64,000 nt of DNA from Paenibacillus protaetiae (GTDB taxonomy: Bacteria; Bacillota; Bacilli; Paenibacillales; Paenibacillaceae): contig NZ_CP035492.1 in assembly GCF_004135365.1 (NCBI RefSeq), positions 2,106,501 to 2,170,500 on the forward strand, in the 5' to 3' direction. A program made the position numbers and the translations under genes. This document shows positions 7,277 through 15,678 of this stretch, piece by piece; the stretch's first letter is position 1, and the number at the start of each line of letters is the position of its first letter. A model generated the notes under the pieces. The model was given only the letters and a program-made list of their open reading frames with translations. It was not told the DNA's origin and ran no database searches.

Positions 7277-8884
7277 CTAATAGTTGCGGAATGGAATATC
7301 TTTCACCGTTACCTCGCCCGCCGGACTGGTAATTTCGATCTCCGCCACCCAGTTGCCGGGATCGGCTATCGAAAAGCGCTCCGACTCGTACGATGTCCGC
7401 GTAAAACCTTCAAACGACTCGTAGCTTTTGTCGTCGAACGGAGCCAGCGGTATATTCATCGTTTTGCCAGGCTTGCTGTCAGCCGAACGGATAATCAACT
7501 TGACGGACGCAGGAGCGCCCAGCGCTTCCGGAAGCCATACTTTTAATGTAGCTTTATTATCGCCCACCGTATTAGGCGTCAGGTTAAACGTATAATGCAT
7601 CGTTTCGCCCATCTGGTGAAACGCCACCGCTTCGCCGGTCGGAACCGGCGTCATATACGTAAACAAGCCTACAATAATAATAATTGCGCCCATCAGCGAC
7701 GTATCTGCCGCAAGAAGCGCCTTCCTCGGCATTTGCCGCTTGCGCGCTCTGCTGCGCAGCAAAGCCCCGACCACAAGCACCGCCAGCACCAGCACAGTTT
7801 TAGCCGTCAGCAGCCTGCCCCAATTCGTATAGAACAAAGAGGACCATCCAGGCAGCAAAATAATTGAAATGCCAACTCCCGTTACGACAAGCGCTGCCAT
7901 AGCGGCAGTCGCCGTACCGGTAAAGGTTTCGGCAAACCGCCCGGCTTCCTTTCGCTCCTTGGCCCACAAACCAGCAAGCAGCAGCAAGCCGCCTACCCAT
8001 AAAGCAGCGCAGATCAAATGGACAAAATCAAGCACGACGGCTAACGTCTGCGGCGATGCAGCAAGCGCGTGGCCGTTCCAGCTCTCGGCCCCTGTGAGCA
8101 GAAGCCCCCACACCGCCTTGACCGGGTCCGGCAGCTTAAACGCAGCAAAACCAAGCAGCGCCAGCACCAGTACTGCAAGCCAGGACTGGCCGACTTTCGT
8201 CTCCGTAAACAGCCGGAGCCATTCGGCCCCGCCGCCTTCCTGCCCTTCCATCAGCTTGGCCGAATTGATAAATACAAACATAAGCGCCGCCAGCACAAAG
8301 GACTGCAGGCTTGTATACGCCCATCTGCCCAGCACATCGCGCTGCACCTTATTATCCTTTTTGATGCCTGAAAACCAGAACATCAAACCGGCTGCCGTCA
8401 ATAAAGCGGCATAATATATAATCCGGATTGCATAAAACAGCAGATCGCCAAAGTTCCACTGGGCGGAGTCGGCCGCTTCGTGATGCTCATGGCCCACCTG
8501 CTTATGAGGATCATAATCTTCATTGTCTGCAAGCAGTACACCCTCTTGCGCCCGAACGGCCTCCTGTCCGCCAAGCAGCACGCCCTCTTGCGCTAGAGCG
8601 GTCTCCTGTCCGCCAAGCAGTACACCCTCTTGCGCCCGAACGGCCTCCTGTCCGCCAAGCAGTACACCCTCTTGCGCCCGAACGGCCTCCTGTCCGGCAA
8701 GACGGCTGCCGTCAGCCGTAGGCGCAGCCGGCACACCCGAAGAAGACACTGACAATACTGACGGTACGGATGATGCGGATGAATAAACCGGAAACATAAA
8801 GGCGCTGACGCCGAGTATTAACAATAAAACAAGCGCGGCAGCAGCTTTACCGCGTATAAACGATCGCTGCCCGTATAATTTCAT
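7277..8884 (-). CDS. CopD-domain membrane protein with N-terminal 14-residue repeats
   Basis: Using the ATG at 8884 (CAGGAAGTGAG 3-10 bases upstream; a GTG at 8893 in the same frame is too close to its site) the protein has 535 aa. In order it shows a signal/TM segment, an extracellular Ser-rich part, four copies of a 14-residue repeat ending in GVLL, a His-rich linker (DPHKQVGHEHHEAAD), about eight TM helices of the CopD family (residues about 150-410), and an extracytoplasmic beta-rich C-terminal domain of about 110 aa with YGHTF-like YTFNLTP and GNWVAEIEI features of YtkA/FixH-like domains. CopD proteins are linked to copper uptake or handling. The usual CopC domain is not present. Substrate is inferred, not shown. 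Confidence 0.8.
   Translation of the reverse strand: MKLYGQRSFIRGKAAAALVLLLILGVSAFMFPVYSSASSVPSVLSVSSSGVPAAPTADGSRLAGQEAVRAQEGVLLGGQEAVRAQEGVLLGGQETALAQEGVLLGGQEAVRAQEGVLLADNEDYDPHKQVGHEHHEAADSAQWNFGDLLFYAIRIIYYAALLTAAGLMFWFSGIKKDNKVQRDVLGRWAYTSLQSFVLAALMFVFINSAKLMEGQEGGGAEWLRLFTETKVGQSWLAVLVLALLGFAAFKLPDPVKAVWGLLLTGAESWNGHALAASPQTLAVVLDFVHLICAALWVGGLLLLAGLWAKERKEAGRFAETFTGTATAAMAALVVTGVGISIILLPGWSSLFYTNWGRLLTAKTVLVLAVLVVGALLRSRARKRQMPRKALLAADTSLMGAIIIIVGLFTYMTPVPTGEAVAFHQMGETMHYTFNLTPNTVGDNKATLKVWLPEALGAPASVKLIIRSADSKPGKTMNIPLAPFDDKSYESFEGFTRTSYESERFSIADPGNWVAEIEITSPAGEVTVKDIPFRNY
8531..8698 (-). repeat. in-frame 42-bp tandem repeat in the CopD-type gene (4 copies)
   Basis: Four 42-bp units (8531-8572, 8573-8614, 8615-8656, 8657-8698) encode a 14-residue repeat GGQEAVRAQEGVLL with one variant copy (QETALAQEGVLL). 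Copies 1 and 3 are identical in DNA. The near-perfect identity points to recent expansion or recombination. Confidence 0.95.
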
Positions 8885-9050
8885 TCCTCTCACTTCCTGT
8901 CTCTTGAAGTCCTATACAAGTGTACAAGAGTTGAAAGAAAAGGACAAACTAGCGGACGGACGGCCTGGGAGAGCGTATATCGGGTACCTTTCCTGCCGAA
9001 GCTGACAGTAGCCTGCTTTACATTTTTCCGAATACGAAGGAGAAGTAGCC

Positions 9051-9197
9051 ATGTTTAACGATCAGTATAAATTTGCGGAGCTCGAAAATGACCCGGAAGT
9101 GGTCGAATCCATTCGGGAGCTGGAGGATAAGTTGTCCGCCCGGCACGGAACCCCGATTACGCTCATTGCTTTCGAAAAAGATACCGGAACCGAATAA
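9051..9197 (+). CDS. small conserved-looking hypothetical protein (48 aa)
   Basis: The ATG at 9051 follows an AAGGAGAAG site with 6-7 bases spacing. It encodes 48 residues beginning MFNDQYKFAELENDPEVVES and ending FEKDTGTE, acidic (about 13 Asp/Glu), with a predicted helix followed by a short beta-like TPITLIAFEK. It ends just before a bidirectional terminator shared with the convergent cyclotransferase gene. I do not recognise the family. The strong ribosome site and clean stop/terminator layout support a real gene. Confidence 0.65.
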   Translation: MFNDQYKFAELENDPEVVESIRELEDKLSARHGTPITLIAFEKDTGTE

Positions 9198-9230
9198 AGC
9201 TTGCGGACCGGCGCCGGCCGGCAAAGAAAA

Positions 9231-9261
9231 GGAAAAAGCCGATAGTTAATCGGCTTTTTCC
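9231..9261. terminator. bidirectional terminator between the 48-aa gene and the cyclotransferase gene
   Basis: GGAAAAAGCCGAT and its complement ATCGGCTTTTTCC form a 13-bp stem with A/T ends on both sides. It overlaps the stop codon of the minus-strand gene and serves both convergent genes. Confidence 0.8.
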
Positions 9262-9644
9262 ATCTTGCGTTTATAGTGATCCGGCCAGTATCCGGTCCGG
9301 ATTGTCGGGCATCCCCGGTCGGATTCCCAAATGTACACCCATCCGCCGATATGCTTCCTGACGGCATCTCTTACCCATACGCGCAAATAATCGTTAGATT
9401 CCTCGTAGCCGTAAAACTCCTCCAGCTTATCCATTGCCGCAAGTCCTGCTCTGCCGACCTTGATCCACTGCCCTTTCACAAGCGTTGTTGTGCCGTCCCG
9501 CACAACTGCCGGATAGCCGCCAAAGTCGACAAGCCGGCCTTCAATTGCCCCGATTTCCGCTTCAATGACATGCGGTTTTACAATATGATGGTTGGATTGC
9601 CCCGGCAGCAGCGTGCCGTACAAAAACACCCTTGCTTCGTTCAC
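9246..9644 (-). CDS. gamma-glutamylcyclotransferase family protein
   Basis: A 132-aa protein of the AIG2/GGCT fold. Near the N-terminus VFLYGTLLPGQSNH matches the YGSL-type substrate-binding motif, and AMDKLEEFYG supplies the conserved acidic catalytic region. Proteins of this family release 5-oxoproline from gamma-glutamyl amines or amino acids. It begins 5 bases after pxpA stops, and the upstream genes encode the enzyme that opens 5-oxoproline to glutamate. A role in making the substrate of its operon partners is a reasonable inference. The exact gamma-glutamyl substrate cannot be read from sequence. Confidence 0.85.
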   Translation of the reverse strand: MNEARVFLYGTLLPGQSNHHIVKPHVIEAEIGAIEGRLVDFGGYPAVVRDGTTTLVKGQWIKVGRAGLAAMDKLEEFYGYEESNDYLRVWVRDAVRKHIGGWVYIWESDRGCPTIRTGYWPDHYKRKMEKAD

Positions 9645-9649
9645 GGCTT

Positions 9650-10450
9650 CTATTCCCCCTTCGATTGCAAAAATTGAGGCGGAGCTAACAGGATGCCTTC
9701 AGCTTCAAGCGCCAGTTTAATATGCCGGGCAAAAACCGCCGCATGCGGGCCGTCTCCGTGCAGGCAGATCGTATCGGCTTGCACCGCTGCACGCCCGCCG
9801 CCGGCCGTATACGCAAAACCGTCGGCGGCAAGCGATACAGCCTGTTTGGCAGCCTGCTCCGGATCTGTGAGCGTTGCCCCCGGCTTCGACCGCGGCGCCA
9901 GGCTGCCGTCCGCTTCGTACGCCCGGTCGGCAAACACCTCGGATACGGCCGCCATGCCAAGCCTGCTTGCTGCGTCAAGGAGCAGGCTGCCGGATTGCCC
10001 GTACATCATCAGCTGAGCGTCAATCGCGAGCGACGCTTTCACAACAGCCTCTGCAATGGCTTCATCGGCACCAGCCATATGATACAAAGCGCCATGCGGC
10101 TTTACATGCCGCAGCCGTCCTCCTTCCGCCTTCACAATAGCTTGCAGGGCGCCGAGCTGATAAAGCGTAAAGTCGTACACTTCCTGCGGCGTAACCGCCA
10201 TAGCCCGGCGGCCGAAGCCAAGCCGGTCCGGCAATCCCGGGTGAGCGCCGATCGCTGCGCCTGCGGCTGCCGCTTTGGCGGCTGTTTCCCGCATCGTATG
10301 AGGATCGCCGGCATGAAAACCGCAGGCGATATTGACGCTGGTCACCACAGCCAGCAGCTCATCTTCCTGCCCAAACCGGTACAAACTGTAGCCTTCTCCG
10401 AAATCGCAGTTCAAATCAACGGTTAACGCGTTTGATGGAATCTTCCTCAT
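9650..10450 (-). CDS. pxpA: 5-oxoprolinase subunit PxpA (LamB/YcsF family)
   Basis: A 266-aa protein beginning MRKIPSNALTVDLNCDFGEG. It has the family signatures VDLNCDFGE, NIACGFHAGDP, GAHPGLPDR, HVKPHGALYH, FADRAYEADGSL and CLHGDGPHA. With PxpB and PxpC it forms the ATP-dependent 5-oxoprolinase that hydrolyses 5-oxoproline to glutamate in the cytoplasm. It is the middle gene of a three-gene minus-strand operon between the PxpB-PxpC fusion (75 bases upstream) and the cyclotransferase. Confidence 0.95.
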   Translation of the reverse strand: MRKIPSNALTVDLNCDFGEGYSLYRFGQEDELLAVVTSVNIACGFHAGDPHTMRETAAKAAAAGAAIGAHPGLPDRLGFGRRAMAVTPQEVYDFTLYQLGALQAIVKAEGGRLRHVKPHGALYHMAGADEAIAEAVVKASLAIDAQLMMYGQSGSLLLDAASRLGMAAVSEVFADRAYEADGSLAPRSKPGATLTDPEQAAKQAVSLAADGFAYTAGGGRAAVQADTICLHGDGPHAAVFARHIKLALEAEGILLAPPQFLQSKGE

Positions 10451-10525
10451 CGTAATCGCAATCTCCTAAACAGCTTGTTTTAGTAAGCTTATTAATAAAT
10501 TCCATTCCTCATGCTATTTACGCCG

Positions 10526-12379
10526 TCAATACGCAGCAGTCGTCCGCAGAAGCTTGCTCCGCACCGCCAGCTCCAGCGCCCGCAGCTGCCGTTCATGCTG
10601 CAGGTCCAGCTGCTGCGCTTCCTCCGCCGAAATTTCTTTCAGCCGTACCGTATCCCCCGGTTTCACCTGAGCGAGCAGGGGCATATCGGCGGAAGCGATA
10701 TGCGCAATGACCGGATAGCCGCCGGTTGTTTGGCAGTCGGCGGCCAGCACAATCGGCCGGCCGCCGGGCGGAAGCTGCACGGCGCCGGGAATAACCCCGC
10801 GCGACAGCGGCTCCGCTCCCGGCGCGTCTGCTATCGGGAGGCCAGCGAGGCGGACCCCCATCCGGTCCGATGCGGGAGCGGCGATGTACCGCTCCCGGAA
10901 CAAGGCGGCGGCTTCGCTGAGCCGCCCCTCTGCCGGCATCGCGCGCAACTCGATGCCGTCTTCGCCGCTGCCGCCGGCATACGCTCCCGGCGGCGCATAC
11001 CAAGGCGCGGCCGCCCAGCCATGCGGGCGGCCGGCCGGTGTAGCGCTGGCGGCGCGCCGCTGCTCCAGCGCAGCCACCATGGCGGTTGCCCGGGACGACA
11101 GGGCAACCCCGCCTCCGGCGGCGCCGCAAGGCAAAACGTCGCCAGCCGCAAGCCGCCGGCCGGCCAAACCGCCGAAGCCGGCGCGCGTATCGGTGCTGCG
11201 GCTGCCCATAACCGCAGGCACGCCAAAACCGCCGGCTGCCGCAAGATATGCGCGGCAGCCGCTTACGGCGGAGCCGAAACGCAGCGTGACGCCGCGCTTT
11301 AGCAGCACAGGGCGCCACATCGGCAGCTCCTCGCCGTCTGCCTGCGGTTCCATATCCGCCCCGCATATCGCCACAAGCAAATCTTGCCGGACTGCCAGCT
11401 CAGGGCCAACAAGCTCCATCTCCAGCACGGCGGCTCCGCGGCTGTTGCCGACCAGACTGTTCGCTATGCGCATTGCATAGGAATCCATAGCCCCACCGCC
11501 TGTTACGCCGATATGCCGGAAGCCAGCCCTGCCCTGATCTTGTATAGCTGCGGACAATCCCGGCCTAATAACTTCAAGCCCGATCCGGCCGTCATGCTGA
11601 TCGGAATCCGCCGCAGAAGCAGCCAATCCGGCTGTGCGGCGCTGCAAAGCTTCCCGCTCCTCTTGCTGCAGCAAGAGGCCGTATTCCTGCCTGGAAACCG
11701 GCACGAACTTCACATGATCCCCTATCCGAATGAAGGCCGGTTCTTCACGGTTCGCATCAAACAGCTGAAGCGGCGTTCTTCCGATCAACTGCCAGCCGCC
11801 CGGCGATTGCAGCGGATAAATGCAGCTTTGCCCGGCCGCAACAGCGACGGAGCCTGCCGGCACCGCCATGCGAGGCTCCTGCTTGCGCGGCAGGTCCAGT
11901 TCCGCAGGAAGTCCGGCCAAATAAGGAAATCCCGGCATAAATCCGATCATAGCCGCTGTAAATTCAGCTTGTGCATGGGCTGCGGCATATTGCTGTTCGG
12001 TCAAGCCTGCCTGCTCGGCAGCAACCGCCAAATCCGGCCCGTATTCCCCGCCATAACAAACCGGGATATGGACTGTACGGTTTTCTGCGGCCTGATATTC
12101 GGCAGTATCCGAAGCAGCCAGACAGGCCAGCAGCTTCTCCGATACATAGCGGAAAGCAGACTGCCGGCTGCTGGCTTCCGCCGCTCCTCGCGCCAGCTCG
12201 GGCAGCATCGCAGGGCAGTAGACGGCGGTTATCGTCTCATAGGCAGGAATAATGTCCGTCAGCCACGGCTCGTTCAGCCGGCTCAGCAGCCGGGCAGCAG
12301 CCGCTATCGCCGTACGACTGTCCGTACCCGCTGCTGTTATCGTTACCGCCCTGTCCCCAAACGGCGTAATCCGATACAT
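10526..12379 (-). CDS. pxpBC: fused 5-oxoprolinase subunits PxpB and PxpC (KipI-KipA fusion)
   Basis: A 617-aa protein with a good AGGAGAG site before the ATG at 12379. Residues 1 to about 245 are PxpB/KipI-like (ITPFGDRAVTI, HIPVCYGGEYGPDL, IGFMPGFPYLAGL, QSPGGWQLIGRTP). Residues about 265-617 are PxpC/KipA-like (LEVIRPGLSAAIQDQGRAGF, GGAMDSYAMRIAN, RVGVRLAG-type DRMGVRLAGLPI). In most Bacilli these are two genes; here they are one polypeptide joined by a linker of about 20 residues. The fused family also resembles urea amidolyase-related domains. The neighbours pxpA and a cyclotransferase support 5-oxoproline hydrolysis. Confidence 0.92.
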   Translation of the reverse strand: MYRITPFGDRAVTITAAGTDSRTAIAAAARLLSRLNEPWLTDIIPAYETITAVYCPAMLPELARGAAEASSRQSAFRYVSEKLLACLAASDTAEYQAAENRTVHIPVCYGGEYGPDLAVAAEQAGLTEQQYAAAHAQAEFTAAMIGFMPGFPYLAGLPAELDLPRKQEPRMAVPAGSVAVAAGQSCIYPLQSPGGWQLIGRTPLQLFDANREEPAFIRIGDHVKFVPVSRQEYGLLLQQEEREALQRRTAGLAASAADSDQHDGRIGLEVIRPGLSAAIQDQGRAGFRHIGVTGGGAMDSYAMRIANSLVGNSRGAAVLEMELVGPELAVRQDLLVAICGADMEPQADGEELPMWRPVLLKRGVTLRFGSAVSGCRAYLAAAGGFGVPAVMGSRSTDTRAGFGGLAGRRLAAGDVLPCGAAGGGVALSSRATAMVAALEQRRAASATPAGRPHGWAAAPWYAPPGAYAGGSGEDGIELRAMPAEGRLSEAAALFRERYIAAPASDRMGVRLAGLPIADAPGAEPLSRGVIPGAVQLPPGGRPIVLAADCQTTGGYPVIAHIASADMPLLAQVKPGDTVRLKEISAEEAQQLDLQHERQLRALELAVRSKLLRTTAAY

Positions 12380-12544
12380 AAGCCGCTCTCCTTCCTTACA
12401 TTTTGTTCCAATAGCTTTATATTAGTAGATATTCGTTCCTCTTCCAAGGCAGCCGTCATTTTTGATACAATCGTACAATGATCCATCGTGTTAATCCGCT
12501 TATTGCGGCAAACATCGGAAGCAGGCAGGAGGCAGGCATAAACA

Positions 12545-12847
12545 ATGGAAACCTTCATCATTACAGCAATTGAAATTCAGTTTGCCGGCCAAACAAGGCG
12601 GCTCGCTTTTACATCAGCCGAGCTGGTTATCGTAACAGATTACGGATCGGCGTTATGGTATTTGGATGTAAATCATATAGAGGATACGGAGCTGCTTCAA
12701 TGGTTTGCCGACAGCGAGAACATTCTTGTTCATGTCACAGCAGGGTCCGGCAGCGGAGCTATATTTGAAGGAACGGGATATTTTCATCCCAACGTAAAGC
12801 ATCAAGGCGCAGCCATCCGCGGCGAAGGCGAGCTGTTAAGCCGCTAA
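12545..12847 (+). CDS. hypothetical protein (100 aa)
   Basis: The ATG at 12545 follows GCAGGAGGCAGG. The product begins METFIITAIEIQFAGQTRRL and alternates beta-like segments with an acidic middle (NHIEDTELLQWFADSENILV) and a Gly-rich end. No signal peptide, TM helix or known motif is visible. It is divergent from pxpBC and ends at a bidirectional terminator. Function unknown. Confidence 0.6.
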   Translation: METFIITAIEIQFAGQTRRLAFTSAELVIVTDYGSALWYLDVNHIEDTELLQWFADSENILVHVTAGSGSGAIFEGTGYFHPNVKHQGAAIRGEGELLSR

Positions 12848-12875
12848 TTTGTTCCCGCAGCAGCTTCAGCTGCCC

Positions 12876-12927
12876 AAAGCGAAACAAGGCATCCGTCCTT
12901 TCGGGAACGGCTGCCTTGTTTCGCTTT
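12876..12927. terminator. bidirectional terminator between the 100-aa gene and the binding-protein gene
   Basis: A 16-bp perfect stem AAAGCGAAACAAGGCA with its complement, loop of 20 nt, and T runs on both sides. Confidence 0.85.
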
Positions 12928-12930
12928 TTA

Positions 12931-14679
12931 TTATTGAATGTCTTTGCCTGTAAACAGCGACACTCTGTTTTTAACCAGCTGCGTATACTCCGCTTCCATC
13001 TTCGCCGCGCCGGCTTTATCCAGCTCGGCCAGGAAGCTGTCATACACTTTGTCGAAGTCGCCCGGTTTCGCAAGCACCGCTTCCGGAATACGTTTGCGGA
13101 CGATGTCCTGCGTTTTCTGATAAATTACTTGATAATCGCCGTCGGTTGGAACCTGCATGTTGTACAGCGCGCCCCACTCTTTGACCGGCAGATCGGTTTC
13201 GCTAGGGAACAAATCTTTCCACGTTGTCGCATTGTAGCCTTTCAGCGCTTCTTTCTCTGCATCCGAGTAGCTGGCTTGAATTTGCTCAGGGAAGTTCGTC
13301 GTGTAATAGTTGCCGCTTGGATCTTTGACACCGTCGCCGTAATGAGCGGTGAATACGCCGTACAGGCCGATGCCGGTCGACTTGGTGAAGTTGGCGTTGT
13401 CGTTTGTTTTTTTGTCTTGAATATCCGCCGGAATTACGCGTTTGCCGTCTTGTACGTTGTACTGTTTGCCTTCGATCCCCCAGTTGATGAGCACTTGGCC
13501 TTCGTCCGATGCAAGCCAGTCGAGGAATTTGATGGCGCGGACCGGATCTTTTGTGTTTTTCGTAATGCTGATGCCGTAGCCGTCTACGCCAACCGACTGC
13601 ATTTCATGGTCTTGGTACTGGTCATTAAGCGTCACCGGGAAATGGCCGTACGTGTAATCGTTTTTGCCGGCCGCTTTCAGCGCGTTCTCGGCATTGCCGT
13701 ATTCCCATTCCTGCGAGATCAAGCCAAGCACGCGGCCGCTGGCGATTTTCGCCTGGTATTGGTCATCCTTTTGCACGAACGTATCTTTGTCCAGCAGTCC
13801 TTCGTTGTACATTTTGTTCAGCCAGCGGAAATAATCCTTTTCTTCCGGGCGCTTGTAGTGCAGCTTCGCTTCGTAAGTAGACGGGTCTACATAATATTCG
13901 CCGTCGTCCGGCGCGCCTGTCGACAGAAACGCCGGGTTTGTCACCGTAATCATAATTTTCCAGTCATCCGCATTCAGCGTCAGCGGAATGGTCGGCTGGC
14001 CGTCTGTCGTCGGATGCTTGGCTACATATTCCTTCAGCACATTTTCGTAATCATCCAACGTTTTAATTTGCGGATACCCCAGTTCTTTCAATACGCGCAG
14101 TTGGACTTCAAAGCCGCCGCCCGCATCGAATACTTGCTGGTTAACGCCGACGTTGGTCGGAATGGAATAGATTGCCGGGTTATCTTTGCTGTATTTCAGG
14201 CGGTTCATATTGTCGCCGAAAATCTTTTTAATGTTTGGCGCGTATTTATCAATAAGATCGGTCAAATCAATAATGGCATCGGCATCGACCAGCTTGCCGA
14301 GCTCGCCTTTTGCATAAATCAGGTCCGGATATTGGCCGCTTGCCGCCATCAGCGCGATTTTGCTTTGACCGCCGCCGCTGCCTACGTCAAACTCGGCATT
14401 AAGCGTTACGCCGGTTTTTTCAGTAATCATTTTGCCTACTTCATCCTGCATATTGTTCCAGTTCGGGCTGGTGTCAGCGCCAAAAAACGAGAACGTAACC
14501 GGCGATGTATCGGCGGCGGTATTAGCCGGATCCGTGCTTGCGCTGCCTCCGTTATTGCTGGGAGCCGTATTGCTGCTGTTATTTTTATTCTCATTGTTAT
14601 TGCCGCCGCTGCATGCGCTGAGCAGCAGCATCCCGGTCAACGTGAGTACGGCAAACGGCTGGAATTTCCCCCATCTCAT
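12931..14679 (-). CDS. extracellular sugar-binding lipoprotein of an ABC importer (LplA/YtcQ type)
   Basis: A 582-aa secreted lipoprotein: signal peptide with lipobox LLLSAC (lipid-modified Cys23), then an Asn/Ser/Gly-rich flexible tether to about residue 60, then the family 1 solute-binding fold (VTFSFFGADTSPNW, EKTGVTLNAEF, ALMAASGQYPDLIYAKGEL, IKFLDWLASDEGQ). It would capture an oligosaccharide outside the membrane and pass it to the two permeases encoded just upstream. The neighbouring alpha-xylosidase suggests a xyloside or xyloglucan fragment as ligand, which is an inference. No ATPase gene is present; such systems often share an MsmK-type ATPase encoded elsewhere. Confidence 0.93.
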   Translation of the reverse strand: MRWGKFQPFAVLTLTGMLLLSACSGGNNNENKNNSSNTAPSNNGGSASTDPANTAADTSPVTFSFFGADTSPNWNNMQDEVGKMITEKTGVTLNAEFDVGSGGGQSKIALMAASGQYPDLIYAKGELGKLVDADAIIDLTDLIDKYAPNIKKIFGDNMNRLKYSKDNPAIYSIPTNVGVNQQVFDAGGGFEVQLRVLKELGYPQIKTLDDYENVLKEYVAKHPTTDGQPTIPLTLNADDWKIMITVTNPAFLSTGAPDDGEYYVDPSTYEAKLHYKRPEEKDYFRWLNKMYNEGLLDKDTFVQKDDQYQAKIASGRVLGLISQEWEYGNAENALKAAGKNDYTYGHFPVTLNDQYQDHEMQSVGVDGYGISITKNTKDPVRAIKFLDWLASDEGQVLINWGIEGKQYNVQDGKRVIPADIQDKKTNDNANFTKSTGIGLYGVFTAHYGDGVKDPSGNYYTTNFPEQIQASYSDAEKEALKGYNATTWKDLFPSETDLPVKEWGALYNMQVPTDGDYQVIYQKTQDIVRKRIPEAVLAKPGDFDKVYDSFLAELDKAGAAKMEAEYTQLVKNRVSLFTGKDIQ

Positions 14680-14766
14680 GTTCTCATCCCCTTTAACAAT
14701 ATATAAAAAGCTGTATTGTACAACAGGCAGTCTGCCTGGTTATACCAATGCTATCGTGCTGTACCA

Positions 14767-15666
14767 TTAAGCTTTAACGGCTCCGAGCGTCATGCCCCCT
14801 ACAAAATACCGCTGCAGAAACGGATAGACGACAAGGATCGGAACGGTAACGACGATCGTAATCGCCATCTTGATCGACTCCGGCGAAACTTGCGCCATCT
14901 GGTTGGCCAAATCGTTGGCGTTCGCCATGGCGCTGCCCTGCTGCGTGCTGTCCAATATTTTCATCAGCTCGTATTGGAGCGTCGTCAAATCGGGTTTATT
15001 GCCATTGTACAAATACGTATCAAACCAGGAGTTCCACTGCCCAACCGCCAGGAACAAGGCGATGGTCGCCAGCACCGGCTTGCAGAGCGGCAGGATAACG
15101 CGGTAATACACTTGAAAATCGTTGGCGCCGTCCAGCTTGGCCGATTCCTGCAGCGCGTACGGCAAGCCGTCGATAAATGAACGGATGACAAATACGTTAA
15201 AGGCGCTTACAATACCCGGCAGCACATAGATGCCAAACGTGCCGATCAGATGCAGGTCGCGCATCAGAATATAGACCGGAACCATGCCGCCGGAGAAATA
15301 CATCGTTAACGCCAGAAAAGTGGAAATAAATTTGCGGCTTCTAAAATCCGGGCGGCTTAACGTATACGCCAGCATCGAGGAGCTGATCAGACCAAGCACG
15401 GTGCCGATTAGCGTCCGGTAAACGGATATTTTAAACCCTTGAATCAAGGAGGTGTAACCAAATATCGTATTGTAGTTGTCCAGCGTAAACTGCCTTGGCC
15501 ATATATAAATGCCGCCGCGTACCGTATCCGTAGAATCGTTAAGCGATATGGCCAGCACGTTCAGAAACGGATAAAGCGTCACGACGAGCACAAGGCCGAG
15601 CAGCGTATAATTGACAATGTTGAAAACCCGCTCGCTTCTGGTAAGGTTAAAAGCTTTGCCTGCCAT
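14767..15666 (-). CDS. sugar ABC transporter permease (LplC/YtcP type)
   Basis: A 299-aa inner-membrane permease with six TM helices (first TM about 15-37) and the cytoplasmic EAA loop ALQESAKLDGANDFQVYYRV that docks the ATPase. The N-terminus and the ending FLQRYFVGGMTLGAVKA are typical of the CUT1 partner found second in LplB-LplC pairs. It begins 12 bases after the partner permease and precedes the binding-protein gene by 87 bases in one minus-strand operon. Confidence 0.95.
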   Translation of the reverse strand: MAGKAFNLTRSERVFNIVNYTLLGLVLVVTLYPFLNVLAISLNDSTDTVRGGIYIWPRQFTLDNYNTIFGYTSLIQGFKISVYRTLIGTVLGLISSSMLAYTLSRPDFRSRKFISTFLALTMYFSGGMVPVYILMRDLHLIGTFGIYVLPGIVSAFNVFVIRSFIDGLPYALQESAKLDGANDFQVYYRVILPLCKPVLATIALFLAVGQWNSWFDTYLYNGNKPDLTTLQYELMKILDSTQQGSAMANANDLANQMAQVSPESIKMAITIVVTVPILVVYPFLQRYFVGGMTLGAVKA

Positions 15667-15678
15667 ATGTCCTCCCCC

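Noticed and set aside
12916-14706. 596-codon plus-strand ORF
   Set aside because: Shadow of the sugar-binding lipoprotein gene, whose signal peptide, lipobox and operon context are clear.
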